Assembly (NCBI GenBank): GCA_017560945.1
Contig: JAFZDY010000044.1
Location: forward strand, 24,590 to 88,589
DNA: 64,000 nucleotides
Direction of reading: 5' to 3'
Source: Bacteroidaceae bacterium
GTDB lineage: Bacteria; Bacteroidota; Bacteroidia; Bacteroidales; Bacteroidaceae
The position numbers were made by a program, and so were the translations under genes. Numbering within the stretch: position 1 is the first letter of the stretch; every line of letters starts with the position of its first letter. The notes under the pieces were generated by a model. That model made no database searches, was not told the DNA's origin, and saw only the letters and a list, made by a program, of their open reading frames with translations. This document shows, one piece after another, positions 54,306 to 63,656 of the stretch.

Positions 54306-56783
54306 ATGAAAAAAATAATCTTATCTCTCATTGCTCTGTTGTGTCTCACAGGAGTACAAGCGGCAGAGCAATTTGTGAGTTTTGTAAAGCAAACTGATGC
54401 GGTGTCCATTACTAATGCTACCATCAGTTATAGTGAGAACGAGTACGAAGGTGTAAAGATTGCCATCCAAAACTTGCAGACGGATATGAAGAACGTCTTG
54501 GGTAAGGCTCCTTCTTTGATAGAGAAAGATGGGGAAAAGGCAACCATCATCGTAGGTACTATTGGAAAGAGTAAGGCCATCGATGCTTTGAAGTTAGCAG
54601 ACTTGAAAGGTAAGCGAGAGAAGTTTATCATTACCACTACTCCTGAAGGTCAAGTTGTGATTGCTGGTAGTGACAAGCGTGGTACTATCTATGGTGTGTA
54701 CGAACTCAGTCGTCAGTTGGGTGTGTCACCTTGGTATTGGTGGGCCGATGTTCCTGTAGAGAAGCAGAGTGAGGCCTATGTATTGAAGGGTACTTATACT
54801 GATGGTGAACCTGCCGTAGAGTTTCGTGGTATCTTCCTCAACGATGAGGCTCCCTGCTTGACTTCATGGGTGAAGAATACTTGGGGAACTGACTATGGTG
54901 ATCATCGTTTCTATGCTCGCGTGTTCGAACTCATCCTTCGTTTGCGTGGTAATATGTTGTGGCCTGCTATGTGGGGATGGGCTTTCTATGCTGACGATCC
55001 TGAAAATGGACCTACTGCCGACAAGATGGGTGTTATCATTGGCACATCTCACCACGAACCTATGGCTCGTAACCATCAAGAGTGGGCACGTGATCGTAGT
55101 GGAAATGGTGAATGGAACTATCAAACTAATCAAAAAAGACTTGACGAATTTTTCCGCGAAGGTATTGAGCGCATGAAAGGTACCGAGGATATTGTTACCA
55201 TTGGTATGCGCGGTGATGGTGACGAAGCCATGAGTGCTGAGGCTGATACTGAACTCCTTCAACGCATTGTGAAGAATCAGCGTAAGATCATTGAAAATGT
55301 GACAAAACAACCCGCTAAGAAGACTACTCAAGTGTGGGCGCTTTACAAGGAAGTGCTCGAGTACTATGATAAAGGAATGCGTGTGCCCGATGATGTTATT
55401 ATGCTCCTTTGCGATGACAACTGGGGTAATGTGCGCCGTGTACCCACTACTGAGAAGGAATTGAAGCATCCTGGTGGATGGGGACTCTATTATCACGTTG
55501 ACTATGTGGGTGCTCCTCGTAACTCTAAGTGGCTCAATGTGACTCCTGTGCAAAATATGTGGGAACAACTCACTCTTGCCTATGATCGCGGTATTCAGCG
55601 TATGTGGATTCTCAATGTAGGTGACCTTAAACCTATGGAATATCCCATCACACTTTTCCTCGATATGGCTTGGAGTCCTAAGACTGTAACCGCCGATGTG
55701 GTAGAGACTCACGTACTTCCTTTCTGCATCGAACAGTTTGGTAAGGAACAGGCAGCTGAGGCGGCTCGTATTCTTAACCTTATTAGTAAACTCAATGGAC
55801 GTTGTACACCAGAAATGCTCGATGCTCGCACTTATAATGTGAATACAGGTGAGTGGAAGCAGGTGGTGGACGAGTATATGCATCTCGAGACAGAGGCATT
55901 GCGTCAGTATCTCACCCTTGAACCTCAGTATCGCGATGCTTATCAGCAACTCATCCTTTTCCCTGTACAAGCCATGGCAAACCTTCATGAAATGTACTAT
56001 GCTCATGCAATGAATCAGAAGCTCTTCAAGGAGGGTAATCCTGACGCAAATATGTGGGCCGATCGTGTGGCTGATGCTTTCCGTCGTGACTCAATCCTTT
56101 GTGCCGCTTATAACCATGACATTGCCGGTGGAAAATGGAATGGTATGATGACTCAGAAGCATATTGGTTATCGTAGTTGGAATGACAATTTTCCTCGTGA
56201 TGTGATGCCTCGCGTTCAACGCATTGAGAATCCTACTCCTGGTGGTTATACATTCCAAATGAACAATGGTGTGGTGAGTATGGAAGCTGAGCATTACTTC
56301 GAAGCTAAGGCTACTGATAATACTGAGTGGACGCTCATTCCTCATATGGGACGTACACGTAGCGCTATGGCACTGATGCCTTATACCCAATCTACTGAAG
56401 GTGCATCGCTTACCTACCGTTGGAATGGAAAGGTACAAGGTGAAGTGGAAGTGCATGTGATTGTTAAATCTACTCTTGATTTCCTTAATAAGGGTGGTAT
56501 GACCTTTGGTGTATCAATCGATGGAGGTGAACCGAAGGAGGTTAATTTTAACCACAATCTGAATGAAAAGCCTGAAAATATTTACAGTGTATATTATCCT
56601 ACTTCTGCGGGTCGTGTAGTAGATACTCGTGTAAAAATTTCGGTAGATTCTTCTTCTGAGACTCACACACTTACTATTACTCCCAATGACCCTGCCATCG
56701 TGTTTGAAAAGATTGTTATTGATGCAGGTGGTTACGAACGCTCATACCTCTTTATGGATGAGTCAGAAGTGACTAAGCAATGA
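54306..56783 (+). CDS. GH115 xylan alpha-glucuronidase (second copy)
   Basis: The 825-residue secreted protein has a signal peptide (about 1-19), the GH115 N-terminal domain, and a barrel with SPWYWWADVP, EFRGIFLNDEAP, IGTSHHEPM, GMRGDGDEAM and LNVGDLKPMEYPITLFLDMAW. The C-terminal domain starts near EAEHYFEAKA. It removes (methyl)glucuronic acid from xylan. Unlike the first copy it has an ordinary signal peptide, so the pair may split work between secreted or periplasmic and surface locations. ATG 54306 is preferred because it begins the signal peptide; the longer in-frame start adds 33 unrelated residues. Confidence 0.92.
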   Translation: MKKIILSLIALLCLTGVQAAEQFVSFVKQTDAVSITNATISYSENEYEGVKIAIQNLQTDMKNVLGKAPSLIEKDGEKATIIVGTIGKSKAIDALKLADLKGKREKFIITTTPEGQVVIAGSDKRGTIYGVYELSRQLGVSPWYWWADVPVEKQSEAYVLKGTYTDGEPAVEFRGIFLNDEAPCLTSWVKNTWGTDYGDHRFYARVFELILRLRGNMLWPAMWGWAFYADDPENGPTADKMGVIIGTSHHEPMARNHQEWARDRSGNGEWNYQTNQKRLDEFFREGIERMKGTEDIVTIGMRGDGDEAMSAEADTELLQRIVKNQRKIIENVTKQPAKKTTQVWALYKEVLEYYDKGMRVPDDVIMLLCDDNWGNVRRVPTTEKELKHPGGWGLYYHVDYVGAPRNSKWLNVTPVQNMWEQLTLAYDRGIQRMWILNVGDLKPMEYPITLFLDMAWSPKTVTADVVETHVLPFCIEQFGKEQAAEAARILNLISKLNGRCTPEMLDARTYNVNTGEWKQVVDEYMHLETEALRQYLTLEPQYRDAYQQLILFPVQAMANLHEMYYAHAMNQKLFKEGNPDANMWADRVADAFRRDSILCAAYNHDIAGGKWNGMMTQKHIGYRSWNDNFPRDVMPRVQRIENPTPGGYTFQMNNGVVSMEAEHYFEAKATDNTEWTLIPHMGRTRSAMALMPYTQSTEGASLTYRWNGKVQGEVEVHVIVKSTLDFLNKGGMTFGVSIDGGEPKEVNFNHNLNEKPENIYSVYYPTSAGRVVDTRVKISVDSSSETHTLTITPNDPAIVFEKIVIDAGGYERSYLFMDESEVTKQ

Positions 56784-56791
56784 TGATTGAA

Positions 56792-56817
56792 CGGAGTTCG
56801 CTTGCTTAAGAACTCCG
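56792..56817 (+). promoter_or_regulatory. Hairpin just after the GH115 stop
   Basis: CGGAGTTC (56792-56799) pairs perfectly with GAACTCCG (56810-56817), with no T-run. It precedes a true terminator and probably protects the transcript 3' end. Confidence 0.5.
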
Positions 56818-56836
56818 AATATAAATAGGTCTCACC

Positions 56837-56882
56837 TGTCGCCTATCTCAGCCTTTAAGGTTGATGATAGGCGGCTTTTTTA
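56837..56882 (+). terminator. Terminator of the GH97-GH115 unit
   Basis: GTCGCCTATCT (56837-56847) pairs with the GATAGGCGGC region (56865-56874), with an inner CCTttaAGG loop, then a run of T. Confidence 0.82.
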
Positions 56883-56966
56883 TCTTTATATATCAATGTA
56901 TTGACTTATAGGGCTTGTAAGGATAATTCTTTGGCTAATTTACGAAGATGCATGAAGGATTAATTA

Positions 56967-57024
56967 TAGAATATTTATTCTCTACCTGAGAAAAATATTT
57001 CCCTAACGGAAGAAAAATATTTCC
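56967..57024. repeat. Phased dyad array G2 (2-3 units, 22-bp period)
   Basis: AGAAAAATATTTCC occurs at 56989 and again, identical, at 57011. A degenerate unit (AGAATATTTATTC) lies about 22 bp before. It lies about 130 bp upstream of the predicted GH5 transcript start. Same word as G1 and G3. Confidence 0.65.
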
Positions 57025-57120
57025 TTTGTAGTCGTTGAAATCTTAATGTTTCTATCATACGAGTTAGTGTGATAGAATTGTAAGGAATAATCTGCTTTTA
57101 GAAAAATAATGGCCTATTTG

Positions 57121-57152
57121 TTTGCATTCGGTTAAAAAATATTGTACTTTTG
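57121..57152 (+). promoter_or_regulatory. Promoter of the GH5 gene
   Basis: TTTG at 57121-57124 and TACTTTTG at 57145-57152, with a 20-bp spacer. The predicted start near 57159 rules out the in-frame ATG at 57142. Confidence 0.65.
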
Positions 57153-57198
57153 TGACATACTTGAATTAGTAAGTGTTAGAATCTTTAAAATCTTGATT

Positions 57199-58335
57199 AT
57201 GAAATATTTTAAACTGCTTGTTGTGACTCTGTTGCTATGTGGTTGTGCACAGAGGGGAAGTGAAGAATTGTTCTTAGGTTTAGGATGGAATCTTGGTAAT
57301 CAAATGGACGCTCACGTGAATGGGGTGGCTATGGAAACTTCATGGGGAAATCGAAAGGCCACGCAACAGACATTTGATAGTCTTAAAGCCGTGGGATTCA
57401 CTTCGGTACGCATACCTGTTACGTGGTTAGGACATATCGGCGAAACTCCCGATTATACCATTGAGACCGCATGGATGGATAGGGTAGCCGAATTGGTGGA
57501 TTATGCCGAGAATGCAGGTTTGAATGCTATCATTAACATACATCACGACGGAGCGGATAGTCGCCATTGGCTTGATATTAAAAATGCGGCTAAAGATGAG
57601 GCGGTGAACCAACGTGTGAAGGATCAGTTGCATGCTATGTGGACACAGATAGCCAATAGGTTCAAGGATAAGGGGAATTTCCTTGTATTTGAAGTGGTGA
57701 ACGAGGTGCATGATGGTAAGTGGGGTTATGGAGAAAATCGCACTGATGGCGGACGTCAATACGAAGTGGTGAACGAGTGGAATCAGGTGTTTGTCGATGC
57801 CGTGCGTGCCACTGGTGGAAAGAATGGTGACCGCTACCTTGGAGTGGTGGGATACTGTACAAGCATTGACTTGACGATAAAACATTTTCGCTTTCCAACC
57901 GACAAAGCGAAGAATCGTCAATTGCTATCAGTTCACTACTATGACCCTGTAGATTTTACTCTCGAAAATCGCGTTGACGAATGGGGACATTTGGCCACTA
58001 AGAATCAAGGATCATACATAGATGAACAACATGTTGACTCAATGTTTAACCTTCTAAAGACTCATTTCGTGGACAAGGGTATTCCTGTGTACATAGGTGA
58101 ATTTGGATGCACACGTCGAGCCAATGCTGCTTACGAGCATTTTCGTGAGGAGTATCTTCATCATGTCGTGAATAGCGCCGCTCGTCATGGCCTGTCGCTC
58201 ATGTATTGGGACAATGGTAGTCGAGGTGCAGGACGTGAATGTTCGGGCATTATCGACCACTCTACAGGTGCTCCTATTGGTCGTGGTGGAGACATAGTCC
58301 GCCTTATGGTGGATGCTTATTCACAAGGTGAGTAA
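57199..58335 (+). CDS. GH5 endo-glycanase (GH5_4-like), lipoprotein
   Basis: The 378-residue enzyme has lipobox LLLCGC (about residue 13) and a GH5 barrel. The opening motif is GLGWNLGNQMDA and the active site includes TSVRIPVTW. The acid/base is Glu169 (FEVVNEVHD) and the nucleophile is Glu301 (YIGEFGC). The sequence style is that of subfamily 4, which includes endoglucanases, xyloglucanases and some xylanases; I cannot separate these by eye. It is probably surface or periplasmic and adds backbone-cutting power at the right end of the cluster. It is monocistronic by its promoter. Confidence 0.87.
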   Translation: MKYFKLLVVTLLLCGCAQRGSEELFLGLGWNLGNQMDAHVNGVAMETSWGNRKATQQTFDSLKAVGFTSVRIPVTWLGHIGETPDYTIETAWMDRVAELVDYAENAGLNAIINIHHDGADSRHWLDIKNAAKDEAVNQRVKDQLHAMWTQIANRFKDKGNFLVFEVVNEVHDGKWGYGENRTDGGRQYEVVNEWNQVFVDAVRATGGKNGDRYLGVVGYCTSIDLTIKHFRFPTDKAKNRQLLSVHYYDPVDFTLENRVDEWGHLATKNQGSYIDEQHVDSMFNLLKTHFVDKGIPVYIGEFGCTRRANAAYEHFREEYLHHVVNSAARHGLSLMYWDNGSRGAGRECSGIIDHSTGAPIGRGGDIVRLMVDAYSQGE

Positions 58336-58432
58336 GGTCTCCATTATTGATATTACCTTCCATAGCGTGCTCTATGGTTACTAAAATGATGATAAAAAAG
58401 GTAAAATTCAGCATAAATCCAATATAAAATAG

Positions 58433-58440
58433 TACTTTTG
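58433..58440 (+). promoter_or_regulatory. -7 element of rpoD
   Basis: TACTTTTG matches TAnnTTTG. The predicted start near 58447 gives a leader of only about 17 nt. Confidence 0.55.
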
Positions 58441-58463
58441 CAACCGAAAATTGTTGTCTTGCC

Positions 58464-59327
58464 ATGAGACAACTGAAGATTTTCAAAAGTATAACCAACC
58501 GTGAGAGTGCGGCGCTAGAGAAATATCTATTGGAGATAGGGCGCGAAGAGATGATTACGGTGGAGGAGGAGGCCGAACTTGCGCAACGCATCCGCAAAGG
58601 TGACGTTCAAGCGTTGGAGAGGTTGACAAGGGCGAATCTGCGCTTCGTCGTCTCTGTGGCTAAGCAGTATCAGAATCAAGGGATGAGCCTGCCTGATCTT
58701 ATAAATGAGGGAAATATAGGCTTGATAAAGGCTGCTGAGAAGTTTGACGAGACGCGAGGTTTCAAGTTCATCAGTTATGCTGTGTGGTGGATTCGACAAT
58801 CTATTTTACAAGCTTTGGCCGAACAGTCGCGTATCGTACGCTTGCCATTGAATCAAGTGGGAAACCTTAATCGGATCAATCGCGCATTCTCCAAGTTTGA
58901 GCAGATGAACGAACGCTACCCCTCGATGGAAGAATTGGCCGAGAGTGTGGGAATGGAAATAGAACGCGTGGAGGAGATTGTGAAAATGTCGGGTCGACAC
59001 ACAAGTTTGGAAGCACCATTCAACGATGAAGGGGAGAATAGCATGTTGGATGTGTTGACCGAGGACGAGCGTAAGATGGATGACGACCAGTTGGAGATGG
59101 AATCGTTAAGGACAGAAGTTGAGCGTACTTTGTTGCAATTACCCGATAGGGAGAGAACCATACTACGCATGTTTTATGGCATTGGTCAGTCTGAAAAAAC
59201 TTTGGAAGAGATTGGTGAAAGACTGAATTTGAGCCGCGAACGAGTGCGTCAACTGAAGGAAAAAACTTTGAAAAAGTTGCGTCAGGACGAACATTGTAAG
59301 TTGTTAAGACCTTTTTGGGGTGTATGA
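58464..59327 (+). CDS. rpoD: Primary sigma factor RpoD (Bacteroidetes short form)
   Basis: The 287-residue housekeeping sigma factor lacks a long region 1.1, as in Bacteroidetes. Region 1.2 (YLLEIGREEMIT), region 2 (ANLRFVVSVAKQYQNQGMSLPDLINEGNIGL, with the DNA-melting YAVWWIRQSI), region 3 and region 4 (LEEIGERLNLSRERVRQLKE) are all present. It recognises the TTTG / TAnnTTTG promoters used in this window. It appears monocistronic and marks the return to housekeeping genes after the carbohydrate cluster. Confidence 0.97.
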   Translation: MRQLKIFKSITNRESAALEKYLLEIGREEMITVEEEAELAQRIRKGDVQALERLTRANLRFVVSVAKQYQNQGMSLPDLINEGNIGLIKAAEKFDETRGFKFISYAVWWIRQSILQALAEQSRIVRLPLNQVGNLNRINRAFSKFEQMNERYPSMEELAESVGMEIERVEEIVKMSGRHTSLEAPFNDEGENSMLDVLTEDERKMDDDQLEMESLRTEVERTLLQLPDRERTILRMFYGIGQSEKTLEEIGERLNLSRERVRQLKEKTLKKLRQDEHCKLLRPFWGV

Positions 59328-59393
59328 CTTATAAGAACTATAGTTAGACTATAAAAATTAGGAATAAAGATAAAAACTAAAGTAAATATACCG

Positions 59394-59828
59394 ATGGAGA
59401 AAATTACAAAGCATTTCGTGTTAATGTTGTGCCTTATGTTATGCGGTGTAGGTGCACTCAATGCTAAAGGTGACAAGGATGAGAAAGTACCCGAGGTGAA
59501 GACTGTTTACCTTTTTGGTGTGGCCGCTTCGTTCAACGATACCATTGTACACATTACCGATATTCAAGAATTTCAAGGTGTAGGAATTGTCAATGACGAT
59601 GGTTTCTTGATAGGGCGCAGCATCTATAGTTCGCAACTCAAAAATTACGTTGAGAATTTCAAAAATTTACCTCATCGAACATGCACTATATTCTTTTCCG
59701 AGAAGAAAAGTGACTTGGAGAAAACTTACTCAAAATTGACTCAATTATATGACGCAAACAAATCTCTTTCGCTCAATGTCGTAAAAAAAGAGTTTTTTTC
59801 CTTCCAGAAGTACAATGAAGAGTATTAA
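59394..59828 (+). CDS. Small secreted protein of unknown function
   Basis: The 144-residue protein has a signal peptide (about 1-24, LMLCGVGALNA) and a compact mixed domain with VYLFGVAASFNDTIVHITDIQ and FFSEKKSDLEKTY segments. I do not recognise a named family, although similar small periplasmic proteins occur in Bacteroidales next to rpoD or bamD. It lies 66 bp after rpoD and is probably read from its transcript. Location: periplasm. Confidence 0.65.
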   Translation: MEKITKHFVLMLCLMLCGVGALNAKGDKDEKVPEVKTVYLFGVAASFNDTIVHITDIQEFQGVGIVNDDGFLIGRSIYSSQLKNYVENFKNLPHRTCTIFFSEKKSDLEKTYSKLTQLYDANKSLSLNVVKKEFFSFQKYNEEY

Positions 59829-59866
59829 AAAATATCAATTTGATTGTTTTATTCGCTGAATATCCG

Positions 59867-59874
59867 TAAATTTG
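59867..59874 (+). promoter_or_regulatory. -7 element of bamD
   Basis: TAAATTTG matches TAnnTTTG. It predicts a start near 59881 and so excludes the longer in-frame TTG start at 59872. Confidence 0.5.
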
Positions 59875-59895
59875 CGCACTATTTTGAAAAGTGTA

Positions 59896-60759
59896 ATGAA
59901 AGTATATATAGGATTTTGTCTTGGATTACTCCTGTTGCTTACATCATGCAACAGTTACAATAAGGTGCTAAAGAGTACTGACTACGATTACAAATACGAA
60001 GTAGCAAAGGAGTATTATCTATTGGGTAAATATGCCAAGTCTGCTATGATTTTGGACGAAATGATAACTATCATGAAAGGTACAGACAAGGCAGAGGAAA
60101 CCCTTTTTATGGCAGGTATGAGCTATTATGGTATGGGCGACTATGAAACTGCTTCGTACTATTTTACATCATACTATAATAGTTACCCAAGAGGAATATA
60201 TGCCGAACAATCACGCTTTTACACTGGTGAGACTCTTTATTTAGCAGCACCAGAGCCTCGTCTCGATCAGACGGCTACAGTCAGAGCAATCAAGGAATTG
60301 GAACTTTTTCTCGAATATTATCCTAAGAGCCGCTATAAGGAGGTTGTGCAAAATATGCTTTATGACCTTCAAAATAATTTGGCTCAAAAGGAATACGAAA
60401 CGGCGAAGTTGTATTATAACTTAGGCCCTTACACTGGAAACTTCAATTTCGCTACAAATTCATCTGAGGCAAATGCCAACAACTATGAGTCGTGTGTCAT
60501 TACCGCACAAAATGCATTGAGAGATTATCCCTATTGCATACAACGTGAGGAGTTTGCCATCTTGATTCTGAAGGCAAAATATCAAATGGCTATACAGAGT
60601 GTAACAGAGAAAAAACATGAGCGTATGCGTGATGCACTCGACGAGTATTATGCATTCAAGAACGATTATCCTGAAAGCCAATATATGGACGACGCTAACC
60701 AAATGTTGAAGAAAATCAATAAGGAGATGGGAAATCGTGTCGAGGAAGAGTTAGATTAA
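59896..60759 (+). CDS. bamD: Outer-membrane assembly lipoprotein BamD
   Basis: The 287-residue lipoprotein has lipobox LLLTSC (about residue 18) followed by tetratricopeptide-like helical repeats (for example YEVAKEYYLLGKYAKSAMILDEM and MGDYETASYYFTSYYNSYP). These match BamD (YfiO), which with BamA inserts beta-barrels into the outer membrane. It sits on the periplasmic face of that membrane. ATG 59896 suits both the signal peptide and the promoter. It is followed by rpoZ and DUF4293 in one run, a conserved Bacteroidales order. Confidence 0.92.
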   Translation: MKVYIGFCLGLLLLLTSCNSYNKVLKSTDYDYKYEVAKEYYLLGKYAKSAMILDEMITIMKGTDKAEETLFMAGMSYYGMGDYETASYYFTSYYNSYPRGIYAEQSRFYTGETLYLAAPEPRLDQTATVRAIKELELFLEYYPKSRYKEVVQNMLYDLQNNLAQKEYETAKLYYNLGPYTGNFNFATNSSEANANNYESCVITAQNALRDYPYCIQREEFAILILKAKYQMAIQSVTEKKHERMRDALDEYYAFKNDYPESQYMDDANQMLKKINKEMGNRVEEELD

Positions 60760-60807
60760 GAATAAGTAAAAAGATAATTATAAATTGTTTTAAAAAGATA
60801 GGATTAT

Positions 60808-61158
60808 ATGGATTACAAGAAAACAAATGCTCCTTCGAATACAGTAACTCGTAATTTGATGGATTTGTGTGAAGACACAGGTAATATCTACGAAACTGTT
60901 GCCATCATTGGCAAGCGTGCCAATCAGATTTCAGCTGAACTCAAGGGTGAACTTTCTAAAAAGTTGGCGGAGTTCGCTTCTTATAATGATAGTTTGGAGG
61001 AAGTGTTTGAAAATCGTGAGCAGATTGAAATTTCTCGTTTTTACGAAAAACTCCCCAAACCCTCTTTGATTGCAGCTCAGGAGTATGCCGAGCATAAGGT
61101 GTATTTCCGCAATCCTTCAAAGGAGAAAGAAAAATTGCAGGCAGCTCCCAACTTTTAA
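60808..61158 (+). CDS. rpoZ: RNA polymerase omega subunit (Bacteroidetes type)
   Basis: The 116-residue protein has the Bacteroidetes omega/Rpb6-like pattern: N-terminal NTVTRNLMDLCEDTGNIYETVAIIGKRANQIS, then SRFYEKLPKPSLIAAQEYAEHKVYFRNP. It helps assemble beta-prime into RNA polymerase. It is longer than the proteobacterial subunit, as expected. It lies 48 bp after bamD and 19 bp ahead of the DUF4293 gene. Confidence 0.92.
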   Translation: MDYKKTNAPSNTVTRNLMDLCEDTGNIYETVAIIGKRANQISAELKGELSKKLAEFASYNDSLEEVFENREQIEISRFYEKLPKPSLIAAQEYAEHKVYFRNPSKEKEKLQAAPNF

Positions 61159-61177
61159 AGGTGTGTGAGAAAGAATT

Positions 61178-61657
61178 ATGGCTCAACGTCTTTATTTATT
61201 GATATCTGCTATTCTGATGGCCATTGTTTCACAAAGTGGCCTTGCAAATTTTATTGCTCTTGAAGATGGTATTTCGTACAAACTGACCTGTTGTAAGTTG
61301 ATCAATAGTGCTACTGGTGAGGTTGTGAGTCGTGCGCCATGGGCATTGATGGTGTTGGCTATATTTGTTGCATTGTCATTGTTGTTTACCCTTTTCTTGG
61401 CATTTTATCAGAATTATGCTTTGCAGAAGCGAATGTCAATATTCTCAATGTTGGTGACTGTAGGCTTCTTGCTGACCTATGCAGGTTTCTTTTTCTATTA
61501 TAAGTCTCGCCTTGTCGTACTTTCAGCAGACGTTACTTGGTGGGCAGTGGCTGTCCCTATAATTGTATTGATATTGTCTTTTATGGCTTTTCTCGCCATT
61601 AGCAAGAAAGAGGCTTCAGTTATTTTTGGAGCATCATCGTTCAGACTTAGGGATTAA
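61178..61657 (+). CDS. DUF4293 inner-membrane protein
   Basis: The 159-residue protein has four predicted transmembrane segments (about 5-24, 54-76, 88-108 and 122-142). It matches DUF4293, a Bacteroidetes-specific family usually found next to rpoZ and bamD, as here. Function is unknown. Two Cys (CC at about 38-39) lie in the first extracytoplasmic loop. Last gene of the bamD run. Confidence 0.9.
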   Translation: MAQRLYLLISAILMAIVSQSGLANFIALEDGISYKLTCCKLINSATGEVVSRAPWALMVLAIFVALSLLFTLFLAFYQNYALQKRMSIFSMLVTVGFLLTYAGFFFYYKSRLVVLSADVTWWAVAVPIIVLILSFMAFLAISKKEASVIFGASSFRLRD

Positions 61658-61716
61658 TTTAAGATTTGTAGTTAGAAGGATTATTATTTACTGATAAGAG
61701 AATAATATCGACCTAT

Positions 61717-61765
61717 AAAAAAAAGAGGATGTGCTATTTTTGACACATTCTCTTATTTTTTATAG
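61717..61765. terminator. Terminator of the bamD-rpoZ-DUF4293 run
   Basis: GAGGATGTG (near 61725) pairs with CACATTCTC (near 61744), with A-rich and T-rich flanks that allow function in both directions. Confidence 0.78.
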
Positions 61766-61883
61766 TCTTACTACTATTCGGTATTTTGTCTAATTTGTCT
61801 AATTGTGTTTGTCTTTAGATAATTATTTCTCCCTCTTTCTTTTCCTTGTTTACGGCAAGGTGGAGAAAGGACTATTACATCAA

Positions 61884-62927
61884 TTATTGTTTGGTGATTT
61901 CACCAGCAAGGCATTCATTCATTTGTTTTCTTACCTCCTCGGGTGAAAGTCCATGCCCTAAAAGGAACATTAGTTTTGTTACTGCCGACTCTACTGTACT
62001 GTCGTATCCGCTGATAACTCCCGCTTCTGCCAAATGGAGCCCTGTTTCATAACGTCCCATTTCTACCGAACCTGATAGGCATTGGCTAATGTTTACGATT
62101 ACCAAACCACGTTCAGTGGCCTCCTTAAGTTTGTTTATTAGCCATTCCTTTTGCGGAGCATTTCCAGATCCGAATGTACGCATTACTACTGCTTTGAGAC
62201 CAGGTACATGCAACACACTATCGATAATGGCCTCTTGAATGCCAGGAAATAATGATAGGATAATCACATTTTGGTCAAACAAGAAGTGTGGTTTTAAAGG
62301 ACGGTTAGTGTCTGGACGTCGAATGTGATCTAACGCGTAATGTATATGAATGCCCGCATGTGCGAGAGTAGGGTAGTTGAATGAGTTGAAAGCGTTGAAC
62401 CCTTCAGCGTTACTTTTGGTTGTACGATTTCCGCGAAGCAAGCAATTTTCGAAGAAAATGGTTACCTCTGGCACTATGGGAGTACCATCCGAGTGTTTAG
62501 CCGCTGCTATCTCTATAGCAGTGATTAAGTTCTCTTTTCCGTCAGTTCGCAATGTTCCTATCGGTAGTTGGCTTCCAGTCAGCACCACAGGCTTACTCAA
62601 GTTTTCAAGCATAAAACTCAAGGCTGAAGCTGTATATGCCATGGTGTCTGTGCCATGAAGGACGACAAATCCATCAAATTTATCGTAGTTGTCATTGATA
62701 ATATGGACGAGTTTTGCCCACAACGCAGGCTCCATGTCTGATGAGTCAATCGGAGGAGTAAATTGATAAGTCGCAATGTGGTAGTTGAATCGCTTCAATT
62801 CTGGAACATGATTTTGTAAATGCTCAAAATTGAAACTCTCCAATGCCCCCGTTTCTGGATTCTCTATCATTCCTATTGTACCCCCCGTATAAATCAATAA
62901 AACAGCTGGTACATTCTTTTCCGACAT
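61884..62927 (-). CDS. ansA: Type I (cytosolic) L-asparaginase
   Basis: The 347-residue enzyme hydrolyses asparagine to aspartate and ammonia. The first catalytic Thr is in LIYTGGTIGM and the second Thr-Asp pair in VVLHGTDTMAYTAS. There is no signal peptide, consistent with type I. In-frame ATGs at 62990, 62960 and 62951 exist. The predicted -7 element on the minus strand (62970-62977) starts transcription near 62963, so the ATG at 62927 (MSEKNVPAVLLI) gives the most sensible leader and N-terminus. Confidence 0.9.
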   Translation of the reverse strand: MSEKNVPAVLLIYTGGTIGMIENPETGALESFNFEHLQNHVPELKRFNYHIATYQFTPPIDSSDMEPALWAKLVHIINDNYDKFDGFVVLHGTDTMAYTASALSFMLENLSKPVVLTGSQLPIGTLRTDGKENLITAIEIAAAKHSDGTPIVPEVTIFFENCLLRGNRTTKSNAEGFNAFNSFNYPTLAHAGIHIHYALDHIRRPDTNRPLKPHFLFDQNVIILSLFPGIQEAIIDSVLHVPGLKAVVMRTFGSGNAPQKEWLINKLKEATERGLVIVNISQCLSGSVEMGRYETGLHLAEAGVISGYDSTVESAVTKLMFLLGHGLSPEEVRKQMNECLAGEITKQ

Positions 62928-62969
62928 CTCGTTTACTCCTTTATTTGCCATAATCTTCATTTCAAGCTG

Positions 62970-62977
62970 CAAAATTA
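62970..62977 (-). promoter_or_regulatory. -7 element of ansA
   Basis: The minus strand reads TAATTTTG, matching TAnnTTTG. It helps decide the ansA start codon. Confidence 0.5.
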
Positions 62978-63417
62978 ATAAAAAATACAATCCGAAGAGT
63001 AAAAAAGTTTCTAAACCTACTCATATAATCAAAAGATTGTACATATTTGCTTTATTTAAGCATAAAAAAGTGAAGTATGTTGTTCCTTTGAATTATAATT
63101 CTCCATTAGTTAATTTTTGATAGTTATTTGTTGAGTCTAATTCTTTTCTTCTCTTTCTTTTCTCCCTTCCCTTCTCTTATTTTCTCCCCCACTTTGAAAA
63201 TTATTTTCCCCTTCAGGCAAAAAATTGCGCTTGTTTTTAATTGAGATTTAGTCATCTCGCGCACGTATATATATAAATAGGTGTATCAGTGTAGTTGTAG
63301 TATTGTAGTTTTTCCTTTGTTTTTCATTTTTTATGTTATAAAACATATTTTTCTTCATTTATTATCAGGCATTTTGGCCTGAATGGGTATATTTTTTCAA
63401 AAAATAATCTGGAAAAG

Positions 63418-63449
63418 TTTTGGTGATTCAGAAATTAGCAGTAATTTTG
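63418..63449 (+). promoter_or_regulatory. rRNA operon promoter
   Basis: TTTTG (63418-63422) and TAATTTTG (63442-63449) are 19 bp apart, giving a predicted start near 63456 and a leader of about 200 nt. The gap 62991-63417 is AT-rich with no gene. A possible two-unit word array (GAAAATTATTTTCC at 63196 and GCAAAAAATTGC at 63217) lies about 260 bp upstream of the start. Confidence 0.65.
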
Positions 63450-63656
63450 CATCCGCTTTCGGAAAGGAAGCAAGAACAAAAGAAGCGATCTTTGAGGAAA
63501 TTACATAAAACAGACAAGTAGTACAAGAGCCATCTCTTGTTTATATAATGAGAGATGTGGTAAAAGAGATACGAACCGTCAATAAAAGAATAAAGATTGG
63601 ATGTTGTCCATGAGCAGATTAGACATATAAGAGTAATCTTATAAAGATATAATTTA

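Noticed and set aside
54864-56006. 380-codon minus-strand ORF inside the second GH115
   Set aside because: It is antisense to a clear GH115 gene and has His/Ser/Thr-rich composition typical of antisense shadows.
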